This document shows, piece by piece, positions 51,652-61,067 of a stretch of DNA of 64,000 nucleotides (its first letter is position 1; every line of letters begins with the position of its first letter). Below the pieces are notes generated by a model. It was not told the DNA's origin and made no database searches. It saw nothing but the letters and a program-made list of their open reading frames with translations. The stretch lies in assembly GCA_050287605.1 (NCBI GenBank), contig JBNKCG010000093.1, positions 1 through 64,000 on the forward strand, written 5' to 3'. The translations under genes were made by a program, and so were the position numbers. The DNA is from QQUJ01 sp050287605 (lineage in GTDB: Bacteria; Pseudomonadota; Gammaproteobacteria; QQUJ01).

Positions 51652-52644
51652 ATGCACGTACCCTGTCAGACCTCCCCCGTCTCCGCGGCGGTCCCCTGCG
51701 ATGAACTTCAGCCGGTGCGCGACCGGCTCGCGCTGCCCGAATCCGCATTGCCGGCGAGCCCCCGTGCTCAGCACCAGTTTCCGTTCAAGGCCCCGCAGGC
51801 GTTTCTCCAGCGCATCGTACCGGCAGACCCCGGCGACCCGCTGCTGCGGCAGATCTGGCCGGCACCCGAGGAAGAGGAGGACACGCCCGGCTACCGTGCC
51901 GATCCGGTGGGCGACGATGCCGCCATCACCGCCCCGGGTCTGCTGCGCAAGTACCACGGGCGCGCGCTGCTCATCGCCACCGGCAGCTGCGCCATCCATT
52001 GCCGCTACTGCTTCCGGCGCCACTTCCCCTACCAGGAACACCACGCGGTGGACCAGGCGTGGGAGCCGGCGCTGCGCGCCATCGCCGCCGATACCTCCAT
52101 CACCGAGGTCATCCTGAGCGGCGGCGACCCGCTCACTTTGAGCCCGCGCCGCCTGCGCCAGTTGCTCCACGCACTGGCCGCCATCGGGCACGTGCAGCGA
52201 TTGCGCGTCCACACCCGGGTCCCGGTGGTGGCGCCCGAACGCCTGACGCAAGAGTACGACGCGCTGTTCGCGCACCATCCGCGTCCGGTGGTGATAGTGA
52301 TCCACGCCAACCACCCCCGTGAGTTGGACGACACGGTGCGCGACGCACTGTTACGCCTGCGCGGCACCGGACTGACGCTGCTCAATCAATCGGTGCTGCT
52401 GCGCGGGGTCAACGACGAGGTCGACGTTCTCGCCCAGCTCAGCGCACGGCTGTTCGCCTGCGGCGTGCTGCCCTACTACCTGCATCAACTCGATCCGGTG
52501 ACGGGTGCCGCCCATTTCGCCGTCTCTGATAACGATGCGTGTGCCTTGACGGCAGCACTACGCGCACGGTTGCCGGGATATCTGGTGCCGCAACTGGTCC
52601 GCGAGATCGCCGGCGCCGCCGCCAAGCAGCCGCTACCGGCGTAA
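51652..52644 (+). CDS. epmB: EF-P beta-lysylation protein (lysine 2,3-aminomutase-like radical SAM)
   Basis: 330 aa, near E. coli EpmB (342). The radical-SAM cluster motif is CAIHCRYCFRRHF; SGGDPL binds SAM; RVHTRVPVV, VIHANHPREL, LLNQSVLLRGVND and LPYYLHQLD are family blocks. It makes (R)-beta-lysine for EpmA. No ribosome-binding site is present, and the TATAAT just upstream suggests a leaderless mRNA. The N-terminal ~40 residues are Pro/Ala-rich and diverged. Confidence 0.96.
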   Translation: MHVPCQTSPVSAAVPCDELQPVRDRLALPESALPASPRAQHQFPFKAPQAFLQRIVPADPGDPLLRQIWPAPEEEEDTPGYRADPVGDDAAITAPGLLRKYHGRALLIATGSCAIHCRYCFRRHFPYQEHHAVDQAWEPALRAIAADTSITEVILSGGDPLTLSPRRLRQLLHALAAIGHVQRLRVHTRVPVVAPERLTQEYDALFAHHPRPVVIVIHANHPRELDDTVRDALLRLRGTGLTLLNQSVLLRGVNDEVDVLAQLSARLFACGVLPYYLHQLDPVTGAAHFAVSDNDACALTAALRARLPGYLVPQLVREIAGAAAKQPLPA

Positions 52645-52781
52645 ACCGCCGTCACGCCGCGACTCATATCGGAACGGCCGTTTGTTTCGTCCAGAATAGT
52701 TGTGTAACTTACGGCAACACAGGCGCCTTTCGGCTAGGGGACGGAGGTGGCGCCGCCTGGAGAACACACGATCCATTCCGC
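52645..52781 (+). promoter_or_regulatory. possibly structured leader of the PilZ-like gene
   Basis: 137 bp. CAGGCGCC (about 52720) can pair with GGCGCCGCCTG (about 52750), closing a GC-rich loop before the start codon. It does not match a riboswitch class I can recall, including the c-di-GMP type. Confidence 0.3.
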
Positions 52782-54464
52782 ATGACCGCGAACACCACTC
52801 TGCATCTGCAATTGCCCGAGCTGACCCCGGGCGAAAAGACCGTGCCCATTCAGACGGCGTTGGTGCGTTCCTGGCTGGCGGAGCTGCCGCTGGCCGACCA
52901 GGAACAGTCGGCCCAACAACTGACCGCCCACATCGCCGCCGCCAACCGCCAACCTCACCACCCGACCGAACGCCTGCGCTACCTGGAGACCGTGGGCGAG
53001 ACCGCCGCGACGCTCGTGCAGGCACTGCGCGAGCGTGTGCGCCACCACCCGCTGCCGCTCTCCATCCACGGTGAGCAAGTAGCCCAACTGATCCGCGGGC
53101 TGCACCGCGAACAGGCCATCGGCTACAAACGGGCGCTGCACGACGCGATCGGTGCCGAGCCCTCTGCACCCCTGGCCCAGGGGTTCTTGACTCAAGCGCT
53201 GTTTGGCGCCATGGCCTATCTCGGCGAGCTGCTGCTCGACTACTTTCAGACCTACCAGCATCCCGAACCCGGCATCTGGCGCGATCTCCACCAGCTGTTT
53301 CGCCACGCCGAGCGCAACCGCCTGCAGGGCGCGCAGCTCACGCCCCTGCACACCCCCTACGGCCGCGAATCCAGCCTGCAACGGCTCTATTTGCGGCTGT
53401 TGTTGCTGACCCTGGCTTCGCCCTACCGGTTACGCCAGGGGGAGCTGGATTGGGTCAACGACTCCTTGGAACGCTGGGTGGACTATTGTGAGGTGCGCAT
53501 CCCCCCGACCCACGAATCGGGTATCGGTGTGCTGGTGATCGATCTCGACAGCGATGAACCTGCCGACCAACCGCCCCCCGCCTCGGACAGCGCCGCACGC
53601 CACTACCGCATCGTGATGACCATCGACCTGCTGCCGGTATTGCGCCAGGAGCTCACCCAGAGCCAGGAGCGCGGCGGCCTCCCCATGACCAGTGTCGGCA
53701 GCACGCTGTCCGCGGACATCTACCGGCGCCTCACCCAAGCGTGGGGCACATCGCCGCAGCGCAGTTTCTCGCGCAGTGAACGGGCGGCAAACCTCGACGT
53801 CACCGTGGGCTTTCGTTCGTTGTGCCGGCGGATCGCCGCCGGCGCATCCGCGGCGCCGCACGACGCGCTCGAGCGGGTGTCCGATGACAAGCCGCGCCCA
53901 CTTGACGAAAACATCGTCGAATCCCACGAACAGGATGTCTGGAGCCTCGTCTACACACCTTACGGTGCGAACCCCGATGAGGATGAATTGCCACCCGAAA
54001 CTCACCGTTGCGGCACTATCAACGAAAGCGCAGGCGGCTTTTGCCTGGTCACCCATCGGGAGAGCCCGTTGCGCGCCCGGGTCGGCGAATTGGTGGGGAT
54101 ACGCGACGACGCCGGACCCGGCGAATGGGAGATCGGCGTCATTCGCTGGATGCGCGACAGCGAGAAGGAATCCATGGAATTCGGGGTTCAGATGATCGCG
54201 CCCTTCGCGCGCCTGATCGAGGTGAATACCGGCGATGCCTGGCAGCCTGCGCTGGTGCTGCCTGAGATCCGCGCCATCATGCAGCCCGTAAGCGTTATCG
54301 TTGAGCCTTTCGACCCACCCCCAGGAAGCGTAGTGACGGTTCGGGCGGGTAACCGTGAGATGACGTTGCACCTGGAGCGCCTGCTGGAATCCACCGGCAG
54401 TTTTTCCCACTTTCAATGCGCGCCGAGCGCGAGTTGGTCGCCATTGTTCGACGAAATCGGCTAA
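52782..54464 (+). CDS. PilZ-like domain protein with large helical N-terminal region
   Basis: 560 aa. Residues ~1-250 are mostly alpha-helical, and a central part (~255-390) is mixed. A C-terminal ~120-residue segment has a PilZ-like beta-barrel pattern: THRCGTINESAGGFCLV, then ELVGIRDDAG...WEIGVIRWMR and SMEFGVQMIAP. The expected RxxxR of a strict c-di-GMP-binding PilZ is not clear, so binding is uncertain. No signal or membrane helix. The next gene encodes a FimX-like degenerate GGDEF-EAL protein, which suggests a shared c-di-GMP or type IV pilus role (inference). No close named homologue is recalled. Confidence 0.75.
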   Translation: MTANTTLHLQLPELTPGEKTVPIQTALVRSWLAELPLADQEQSAQQLTAHIAAANRQPHHPTERLRYLETVGETAATLVQALRERVRHHPLPLSIHGEQVAQLIRGLHREQAIGYKRALHDAIGAEPSAPLAQGFLTQALFGAMAYLGELLLDYFQTYQHPEPGIWRDLHQLFRHAERNRLQGAQLTPLHTPYGRESSLQRLYLRLLLLTLASPYRLRQGELDWVNDSLERWVDYCEVRIPPTHESGIGVLVIDLDSDEPADQPPPASDSAARHYRIVMTIDLLPVLRQELTQSQERGGLPMTSVGSTLSADIYRRLTQAWGTSPQRSFSRSERAANLDVTVGFRSLCRRIAAGASAAPHDALERVSDDKPRPLDENIVESHEQDVWSLVYTPYGANPDEDELPPETHRCGTINESAGGFCLVTHRESPLRARVGELVGIRDDAGPGEWEIGVIRWMRDSEKESMEFGVQMIAPFARLIEVNTGDAWQPALVLPEIRAIMQPVSVIVEPFDPPPGSVVTVRAGNREMTLHLERLLESTGSFSHFQCAPSASWSPLFDEIG

Positions 54465-54489
54465 TTGGCGCACGGCACTCTTCGGCAAA

Positions 54490-54518
54490 TTGGGATTCGG
54501 CCGACACCTCCCTATAAT
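54490..54518 (+). promoter_or_regulatory. sigma70-type promoter of the fimX-like gene
   Basis: TTGGGA (54490-54495), a 17-bp spacer, then TATAAT (54513-54518). Predicted start is about 54525, leaving an ~87-nt leader before the ATG at 54612. Confidence 0.7.
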
Positions 54519-54611
54519 GGGTGCCGGCGCCGCAAGGCAATTTGATTGGCAATGCGCTTGGACGCGCGTGCCGCGGGCGACAACTATCACCGAACGACGA
54601 CAGGGCGGTTC

Positions 54612-56720
54612 ATGGCAGACGACCAGGACATCTTGCGGGTATTGATCATCGAGGATTCGTTGAACGAGGCCGAAACCTACGTCAGCACGTTGCGCAGCGG
54701 CGGCCATGCGGTTCGCGCCAAGCAGGTCAAAAACCCCGACGAACTGCAGATCGCGCTGGCCAATCATCAGTACGAACTGGTCATCTGTACGTCGCCGCTG
54801 AACGGTTGCCGCGTCGAAGACGCCATTGCGGTCATTGCCCGCAGCGAGAAAGACATTCCCTTGCTGGCCATCGTGGAGCGCCCCACTCAGGATGCGCTGA
54901 TCGAGGCGTTGCGCGCCGGCGCGCGCGATGCCCTGCCCAAAGGCCAGCACGAGCATTTGCGCCTGGTGGTGGAACGCGAGCTGGAGGGTCTCAAGACACG
55001 GCGTGCGCTGCGCGACATGCAGCAACGCTACCGGGAAGCAGAAAAGCGCAGTCGCGCCCTCCTCGACACCGCCCGCGATGCCATCGCCTACGTCACCGAC
55101 GGCATGCACATCCGCGCCAACGACGCCTACCTGAAACTATTCGGATTCACCGACGCCGAAGAGGTCGAGGGTATGCCGTTGATGGACATGATCGCCGCAC
55201 AAGATCATCCCCAACTCAAACAGTTTCTGCGCGGATTGCCCGAACTCAGCAAGGGCAGCGAGCGGCTGGAAGTACTGGGGCAGCGTATCGACGGTACCAC
55301 CTTTCCCATCGCGCTGGTGTTCAGCCCGGCCGTGGTCGACGAGGAGGAGTGCTTCCAGGTGGTCATTCCCTCACAGGCGGCTGCGTCCACGCATCACACC
55401 CACAGCCGCGAGCTGGAAGACAAGATCAAGACCCTAAGCAACCGGGATCTGTTGACCGGGCTGTACAACCGCCAGTACTTCATTGAGGAGTTGGAATCGC
55501 GCGTCGCCGACGTCCTGAGCGGTGACGCCCAACTCGCGCTGATGATGATCGCCATCGACAGCTTTGACGCCATCGTCGACCGGGTCGGGATTGCCGCCAG
55601 CGACATGGTGGTGGTGGACGTCGCCGATCTGCTCAACGAAAACCTCAGCGACACCCAGACACTGGCGCGCTTCGCCGACCAGACGCTGGCGGTCTTGACG
55701 CCCTACAAAACACCGGACGAAGTGGAAAAGCTGGCCGACGTACTGCGCCACAAGATCCAGAACCACGTCTCGGAGATCGGTGGGCAGGCCATCAATCCTA
55801 CGGTCAGCATCGGCATCACCCTGGTCAGCGAAAATGCCGCCAGCGCGCAGGAGGTGCTGAGGCGCGCGCATCAGACCTGCGACGAAGCCCGTTCGGATGG
55901 AGGGAACCGCACCAGGGTCTACACACCGCCCACGGTGGAACAGGCCATGGAGAGCAGTGCCGATGTCATGTCCAAGGTGGTGGTAGCCGCCTTGGAGAAA
56001 AACGCGTTCTCCCTGCTGTACCAACCCATCAGCAGCCTACGCGGCGAGCAGCATGCGTACTACGAGGTCTTCGTTCACTTGGTGGACGACAAGGGCAACG
56101 AGATCCCGACCCGACAGTTTCTCGGCGCCGCCGAGCGCATCGGCCTGATGCCCCGCATCGACCGCTGGGTTGCCGAGCATGCGCTGAAACAACTCGCCGA
56201 CGAACACGCCCAAGGCAAGAAGGTGTACTTCTTCCTCAATCTCTCGGAAGCCACGCTGGCCGACGACGATTACCTACCATGGCTCGCGGGTCGCCTCAAG
56301 GAGTTGCGCATCTCCGGCGAGTACTTAGTTATCGAGGTCAAGGAGCCGGCTGCCAGCGGCAACATCCAGTCGCTTAAACTGCTGATCAAAGGCCTAAACG
56401 CACTGCGCTCTCGCCTCGCTTTGGCGCAATTTGGCAGCGGATTGAACTCGCTGAACTTCCTGAAACACGTGCCCGCCAGCTTCGTCAAGGTCGACCGGGC
56501 GTTGATGGTAAACCTGCCCACCAATAAGGAAAGTCAGGAGGCGGTGAGCGAGATCGCCGAGGCGGCGCACGCTCTGAAGATTGAATGCATCGCCGAATTC
56601 GTCGAGGACGCAAGCTCGCTGCCGCTGCTCTGGCAGGCGGAGGTGGACTATATCCAAGGCTATTTCCTGCAGGAACCGGGGCCGGAGCTGACTTTCGATT
56701 TCAGCGGCGAGTCCTTCTGA
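54612..56720 (+). CDS. FimX-like protein: REC-PAS-degenerate GGDEF-degenerate EAL
   Basis: 702 aa. A receiver-like domain (1-~125; IIEDS present but no clear phospho-Asp block), a PAS domain (~140-250), a GGDEF domain (~285-440) with ARFADQ where GGDEF should be, and an EAL domain (~455-700) with YEVFVHL for EAL and AQFGSGLNSL for DDFGxGxSSL. Both catalytic sites are therefore lost. This is the architecture of Pseudomonas FimX, a c-di-GMP receptor for type IV pilus assembly and twitching. It probably binds c-di-GMP in the EAL pocket and signals. It has its own promoter at 54490. Confidence 0.92.
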   Translation: MADDQDILRVLIIEDSLNEAETYVSTLRSGGHAVRAKQVKNPDELQIALANHQYELVICTSPLNGCRVEDAIAVIARSEKDIPLLAIVERPTQDALIEALRAGARDALPKGQHEHLRLVVERELEGLKTRRALRDMQQRYREAEKRSRALLDTARDAIAYVTDGMHIRANDAYLKLFGFTDAEEVEGMPLMDMIAAQDHPQLKQFLRGLPELSKGSERLEVLGQRIDGTTFPIALVFSPAVVDEEECFQVVIPSQAAASTHHTHSRELEDKIKTLSNRDLLTGLYNRQYFIEELESRVADVLSGDAQLALMMIAIDSFDAIVDRVGIAASDMVVVDVADLLNENLSDTQTLARFADQTLAVLTPYKTPDEVEKLADVLRHKIQNHVSEIGGQAINPTVSIGITLVSENAASAQEVLRRAHQTCDEARSDGGNRTRVYTPPTVEQAMESSADVMSKVVVAALEKNAFSLLYQPISSLRGEQHAYYEVFVHLVDDKGNEIPTRQFLGAAERIGLMPRIDRWVAEHALKQLADEHAQGKKVYFFLNLSEATLADDDYLPWLAGRLKELRISGEYLVIEVKEPAASGNIQSLKLLIKGLNALRSRLALAQFGSGLNSLNFLKHVPASFVKVDRALMVNLPTNKESQEAVSEIAEAAHALKIECIAEFVEDASSLPLLWQAEVDYIQGYFLQEPGPELTFDFSGESF

Positions 56721-56877
56721 CGGGCGCGGGCTGCCGCCGGCGCTCGCAAAATGCGCATCGGTTCACATCTACCCCGATCCTAGGTGCCTAAGATTGGGTT
56801 TCAGCGTACCCGACACCTAACCTTGACCCCAGCCCTGGCTATACTTGTCATCAGGTACCTCAATACGAGGACGTCCC

Positions 56878-57594
56878 ATGAAGAGAGCCGCCATTGGATT
56901 GCTAGTAGCTGCTGCCAGCACGACGGCATTCGCGGCCGGGGGCGACATCGACCAACTGGATCTCCTCTCGCAGTCCGACTTCCGGCTGCTCTCCGAGGAC
57001 CTCGGCGCCGCCCTCAGCTACAAAGCGGTGACTCCCGCCGAACCGCTCGGTATCACCGGTTTCGACGTCGGCCTGGAGGTGGTCAACACCCGTCTGGAAC
57101 ACGGCGATCTCTTCGACCGTGCCAGCTCCGACGACGTCTCCGACAATCTGCTCATTCCGCGCCTGCACCTTCACAAAGGCCTGCCGGGCGGTGTCGATTT
57201 AGGCGCTTTCTATTCCGCGGTACCCGGCAGCAACATCACCCTGTGGGGCGCCGAGGCGCGTTACGCCTTTCTGGAGGGCGGCACCCTCACGCCGGCGCTC
57301 TCGTTGCGTGGCACCTACTCGCGCCTAACCGGCGTTGACCAACTCGACGTGGATACCACCGGCGTGGAGCTTTCCGTCTCCAAGGGCTTCGCCAACTTCA
57401 CCCCCTACGCGGGCCTCGGGCGGGTATGGGTACGCAGCAACCCCAACGCCGGCGCGCTAGAAGACGAGGACTTCAGCAAGGAGAAATACTTCCTGGGAGC
57501 GAATCTCAATTTTGGGATCTTCAATATGGATCTCGAAGGCGACCGCACCGGAGATACCACATCGTACAGCCTGAAATTCGGCTGGCGTTTCTAA
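56878..57594 (+). CDS. outer-membrane beta-barrel protein
   Basis: 238 aa from the ATG at 56878 (GAGG 7 nt upstream). The signal peptide ends near AFA. The rest alternates polar and hydrophobic strands typical of an 8-12-strand barrel (GFDVGLEVVNTRLE, LTPALSLRGTYSRL, GVELSVSKGFANFTPYAGLGRVWV) and ends FGWRF, with the terminal Phe of outer-membrane proteins. No specific family recognised. It follows the FimX-like gene by 157 bp. Confidence 0.87.
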   Translation: MKRAAIGLLVAAASTTAFAAGGDIDQLDLLSQSDFRLLSEDLGAALSYKAVTPAEPLGITGFDVGLEVVNTRLEHGDLFDRASSDDVSDNLLIPRLHLHKGLPGGVDLGAFYSAVPGSNITLWGAEARYAFLEGGTLTPALSLRGTYSRLTGVDQLDVDTTGVELSVSKGFANFTPYAGLGRVWVRSNPNAGALEDEDFSKEKYFLGANLNFGIFNMDLEGDRTGDTTSYSLKFGWRF

Positions 57595-57630
57595 TCGGTC
57601 GGGCCATCGGCCCAAGTGACTACCACTTGC

Positions 57631-58023
57631 TCATCGCCCGCGTAGGCGCTCCAACTGGCGTCGCTCTCGCTTATTGGGCTTGTGTTCGCTGACTGACCGC
57701 ATCCCATTAGCGGCGGCCACGGCCGCCCGCATCGCCTCGCGGTTACGTTGACTCGCCTCGGTTTCCCGATACAAGGCCTGTGCTTCCAGCGACGGTCCGC
57801 GACGCTCCCCCAGCCCTTTCACGTCCACTTCAAAACGCTCGACACCGCGTGTGATGTCGAGTCGATCGCCGACCCGGATCTCCCGCGCCGGCTTGACGCG
57901 TACCCCGCCCACATGCACTTTGCCCCCGCGTACCGCAGTCGCGGCGAGGGCGCGTGTTTTGAAAAAACGAGCGTACCAGAGCCATTTGTCGATGCGCCGA
58001 GAGTCCGCCGAATCGTCACCCAT
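57631..58023 (-). CDS. hslR: Hsp15-like RNA-binding S4-domain protein
   Basis: 130 aa; AGGTGGG directly precedes the ATG. The S4 RNA-binding domain is RIDKWLWYARFFKTRALAATAVRGGKVHVGGVRVKPAREIRVGD, nearly as in E. coli HslR. A basic C-terminal tail follows (KPNKRERRQLERLRGR). Hsp15 recycles stalled 50S subunits carrying nascent chains. Confidence 0.94.
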   Translation of the reverse strand: MGDDSADSRRIDKWLWYARFFKTRALAATAVRGGKVHVGGVRVKPAREIRVGDRLDITRGVERFEVDVKGLGERRGPSLEAQALYRETEASQRNREAMRAAVAAANGMRSVSEHKPNKRERRQLERLRGR

Positions 58024-58076
58024 CCCACCTGTTCTCCGCGACCCTAACCGGCAACCGGTTTCGGGCCTAAAACGCA

Positions 58077-58099
58077 GTCGCCGGGACTAGCCCGGCGAC
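58077..58099 (-). terminator. rho-independent terminator of the ComEA-like gene
   Basis: A perfect 9-bp stem (GTCGCCGGG / CCCGGCGAC) with a 5-nt loop. On the minus strand it is followed by TGCGTTTTAG, 25 bp after the gene stop. Confidence 0.7.
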
Positions 58100-58123
58100 G
58101 ATTCAGCTTTTGCTGCGGTGCGC

Positions 58124-58426
58124 TTATTGCACCCTAAGCCCTTTGGTACCTCTGTATGTCTCATCCCCAACCGATATCACACCACGATTGATTTCGACGG
58201 TGGTCTTGCCGATACCCCGGACCCGCATCAGATCCTCGAGCCGCCCGAAGGGGCCATGTTGCTGGCGGTAAAGTACGATGGCTTCAGCCTTGTTGGGACC
58301 GATGCCCTTCATGTTTTTGGCCAGCTGTTGCGCACTCGCGGTATTGATGTTGATTTCCGCAGCAGCGCCGACACTTGCCAGCAACCCCACAATCAGACCA
58401 ACCACCAACCGAATTCGCTGCGTCAT
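58124..58426 (-). CDS. ComEA-like helix-hairpin-helix protein
   Basis: 100 aa from the ATG at 58426 (GGAG 6 nt upstream). Signal peptide (ending SVGAAA) followed by ININTASAQQLAKNMKGIGPNKAEAIVLYR and a second GIGKTTVEIN hairpin: the double HhH of ComEA. The family binds DNA in the periplasm during uptake, although small single-gene members often have unknown roles. It is alone here, with its own terminator. Confidence 0.92.
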   Translation of the reverse strand: MTQRIRLVVGLIVGLLASVGAAAEININTASAQQLAKNMKGIGPNKAEAIVLYRQQHGPFGRLEDLMRVRGIGKTTVEINRGVISVGDETYRGTKGLRVQ

Positions 58427-58507
58427 CGGCAACTCCTTTTGCTCCTTGCGTACTCTTCGAACCGTTCGTTACCACTGAACCAAGCATAGGAACCCGTCCC
58501 TGGCCTG

Positions 58508-59224
58508 TCAACGCAACGCCGCGGCAACTTCGCTGTTGATATGTGCTAACACGTCGCCGGGATCGACCGCCCGGGTCACCGGACGCCCCACCACCAGGTA
58601 GGTGGCGCCGGCGGCGATTGCCGCTCCGGGGGTCATGACCCGCTTTTGGTCACCCTCTGAAGCACCCAAAGGCCGGATACCCGGGGTCACCAGGCGAAAC
58701 GCTGCCGAATGTTGGGCACGCAACCAGGAGGCCTCCTGGGCGGAACAGACAACACCGTCCAGACCCGCAGATTCGGCCAGCGCCGCCATGCGCGCCACGT
58801 TCTGGGCAGCACTGCCCGAATAGCCGATCTCCGCCAGATCCTCATCACCCAGACTGGTCAACACGGTGACCCCTATCAGCAGGGGCCGATGATCAGCCTT
58901 TTCCAGCGACTCACGCGCCGCCTCCATCATGCGACGCCCGCCGGCGACGTGCACGTTCATCATCCACACGCCGAGCCGTGCCGCAACGGCACAGGCACTG
59001 GCCACGGTGTTGGGGATATCGTGGAACTTGAGATCGAGGAACACGCCAAATCCACGCCTCACCAGCGCCTCCACCACACCGGGTCCCGCGGCAGTGAAGA
59101 GCTCTTTGCCGATCTTGACGCGGCAGACGGCGGGGTCGAGACGCTCGGCGAACGACAACGCCTGTTGGGCGTGCGGGTAGTCCAGAGCCACAATCACCCG
59201 TGGCCCCTTGGGATCGGTAGTCAT
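58508..59224 (-). CDS. pyrF: orotidine-5'-phosphate decarboxylase
   Basis: 238 aa. The active-site DLKFHDIPNTV holds the Lys and Asp of the catalytic quartet; VALDYP opens the barrel, and TPGIRP...GDQKRVMTPG with VVGRPVTRA binds phosphate. Final step of UMP synthesis. It ends the cmk-rpsA-ihfB-lapAB block, 15 bp after lapB, with little room for its own promoter. Confidence 0.97.
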   Translation of the reverse strand: MTTDPKGPRVIVALDYPHAQQALSFAERLDPAVCRVKIGKELFTAAGPGVVEALVRRGFGVFLDLKFHDIPNTVASACAVAARLGVWMMNVHVAGGRRMMEAARESLEKADHRPLLIGVTVLTSLGDEDLAEIGYSGSAAQNVARMAALAESAGLDGVVCSAQEASWLRAQHSAAFRLVTPGIRPLGASEGDQKRVMTPGAAIAAGATYLVVGRPVTRAVDPGDVLAHINSEVAAALR

Positions 59225-59239
59225 GATACGGCCATCGCT

Positions 59240-60406
59240 CTATTCTCCTTCGACCCCTTGAATCTGACGGATACTGCTCCAGCTCCGGCAACTCGGGCAC
59301 TGCCAGTGCAACGCCTTGGCCGAAAACCCGCACCTTGAGCACTTGTAGACCGGCTTGTGATCCAGCAGCGCTTGCGTAATTTGTCGCAAAATCACGAGAT
59401 TGTCCCGCGATTTGGCGTCGGCAAGGTCGAGATTGATCTTGAGCAGCCAATCCAGGCCCCGTACCGAGGGTTTCTTCCGCAACCGCTCCACCAGGTAAGC
59501 CGTGGCCTGCGCTTCGCCTTCCGCCTCGCGGATCTCCTCGGCCAGCGCCAGCAGCAGCGACATCCCCTGGTAGTTCTGCTGCAACTTGCGCAAGTAGGCA
59601 ATGTAGCCGGCGCTGTCGCCAAGCTGCTTGTAGCACGACTTCAGCGGACCCAGCACTTCCGGAAGGTAGTCGAGGTTCTGGTTCTCCACCCGCCGGTAAT
59701 AGGTGATCGCCGCCTTCCAGTCACCGTTGCGAGCTTCCAGGTCACCAGCAAGAAGACTGGCACGCACACACTGCGGATCGCCCGTCAACGCCCGGCGAAT
59801 CATCTGCCGTGCGCTGCGGTAATCGCCCCGCGCCAGGGCCTCTTCCGCCAGTTCGCAGTAAAACTGCCCGATGAGCAGGCGCCGCTCGCTCTCGGCCAAC
59901 CGCGTCAACGACCGTGTCACCGAGATGGCGTGTTCCCAATCCTTTTCCTGCTGATAAATGTCTTGGAGGTGGTGGCGTGCCGCATCGGCATATTCGCGCA
60001 TCCCGATCAACTCGTGGAAGATGCTCTCGGCGCGATCGAGCAGGCCCGCACGCATATAGTCCTGACCCAACTCCATCAATGCCTGGGCCCGTTGCGCGCG
60101 TTCCAGCGTGGGGCGTGCAATCAAGTTTTGATGAATGCGGATGGCACGGTCCACCTCGCCGCGGCGACGAAACAGGTTTCCCAGCGCGAGGTGGGTCTCG
60201 ACGGTTTCGCTATCCTCTTCGAGGATCTTGATGAAGACCTCGATGGCCTTGTCGGGTTGCTCGTTGAGGAGGTGATTCAAGCCCTTGAAGTAGGCTTGGC
60301 GCATGCCGGAGCCAATCGGACGACCACCCTGCCCGGGTACCCTGCGCGCTAACAGCCACCCCGAGGCCGCCGCTACCGGCAATAGAAACCACAATAGATC
60401 ATACAT
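59240..60406 (-). CDS. lapB: lipopolysaccharide assembly protein B
   Basis: 388 aa. One N-terminal membrane helix (MYDLLWFLLPVAAASGWLLA), about nine TPR units and a C-terminal rubredoxin-like zinc ribbon (CSRCGFSAKALHWQCPSC). LapB (YciM) controls FtsH-mediated LpxC proteolysis and organises LPS assembly. The neighbour lapA is 115 bp upstream, as in other gammaproteobacteria. Confidence 0.96.
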   Translation of the reverse strand: MYDLLWFLLPVAAASGWLLARRVPGQGGRPIGSGMRQAYFKGLNHLLNEQPDKAIEVFIKILEEDSETVETHLALGNLFRRRGEVDRAIRIHQNLIARPTLERAQRAQALMELGQDYMRAGLLDRAESIFHELIGMREYADAARHHLQDIYQQEKDWEHAISVTRSLTRLAESERRLLIGQFYCELAEEALARGDYRSARQMIRRALTGDPQCVRASLLAGDLEARNGDWKAAITYYRRVENQNLDYLPEVLGPLKSCYKQLGDSAGYIAYLRKLQQNYQGMSLLLALAEEIREAEGEAQATAYLVERLRKKPSVRGLDWLLKINLDLADAKSRDNLVILRQITQALLDHKPVYKCSRCGFSAKALHWQCPSCRSWSSIRQIQGVEGE

Positions 60407-60521
60407 AGATTTGGATACTGATCCCGTTCCATCCCTGGCTTCCGCAATCCGTCCCGCTTTCTCAGCCGATCACTGTCGCACTTGACGCTTTCAAAACCCG
60501 GAAATCCGTCACTCGGCGCCG

Positions 60522-60812
60522 CTACCGATCCTGGCGTACGGGCAGCGAACGGAGATTTGTCAACTCCTGCTGGGCGATACGCTCTGAACGTCGCAATCGA
60601 CTGAGTTCCCGCTTCAGTCCCAACGTTCTCATAATGCCTACCGACAACCCCACCAGCGCACCCACTACGAAGGCGATCACCAACACCATCGACAACGGCA
60701 TCTCGAATGTACCGGCGTAATAATTGACGGTCACCACGTCAGCATTGAGCACGGCAAACGCCAACGCCACAAGAAAAATCAGAAACAGTACGATGCCTTG
60801 CACCAGACGCAT
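60522..60812 (-). CDS. lapA: LapA-domain membrane protein
   Basis: 96 aa; GGGAG lies 6 nt before the ATG. Two membrane helices (~3-25 and ~40-63; DVVTVNYYAGTFEMPLSMVLVIAF between) and a C-terminal coiled coil (LKRELSRLRRSERIAQQEL). Typical LapA/YciS (DUF1049). It works with LapB in LPS assembly. Confidence 0.95.
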   Translation of the reverse strand: MRLVQGIVLFLIFLVALAFAVLNADVVTVNYYAGTFEMPLSMVLVIAFVVGALVGLSVGIMRTLGLKRELSRLRRSERIAQQELTNLRSLPVRQDR

Positions 60813-61067
60813 AGCGGGCTCCCAATACTCCCCTTCGCTTCAATATGGACTGCGCGTTGATGGGGCATCCGCACGCGACGGAACATCGGTCAAGCGCGGA
60901 GGCGAACTTCGGCTAAGGTACAGGCGCCTACCCGGGTATGACAAGAGGTAACGCACCAGGGACGATGCGAGATGCAGCCTGGAGGACAACGACGTCGTGT
61001 TTGAGAAAAGTACCGGCGCGGCCTGCCGCATCCGACACGCGCCATCGGTTGGCGAAACTGATCGCAA

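Noticed and set aside
52700..52781. c-di-GMP (GEMM) riboswitch in front of the PilZ-like gene
   Set aside because: The conserved GGGCAAACC and GACGCAAAGCC blocks are absent, so only a generic hairpin is supported.
60985..61000. ACGACGTCGT palindrome between lapA and ihfB
   Set aside because: Ten-bp palindromes arise by chance in GC-rich DNA and no promoter element lies beside it.
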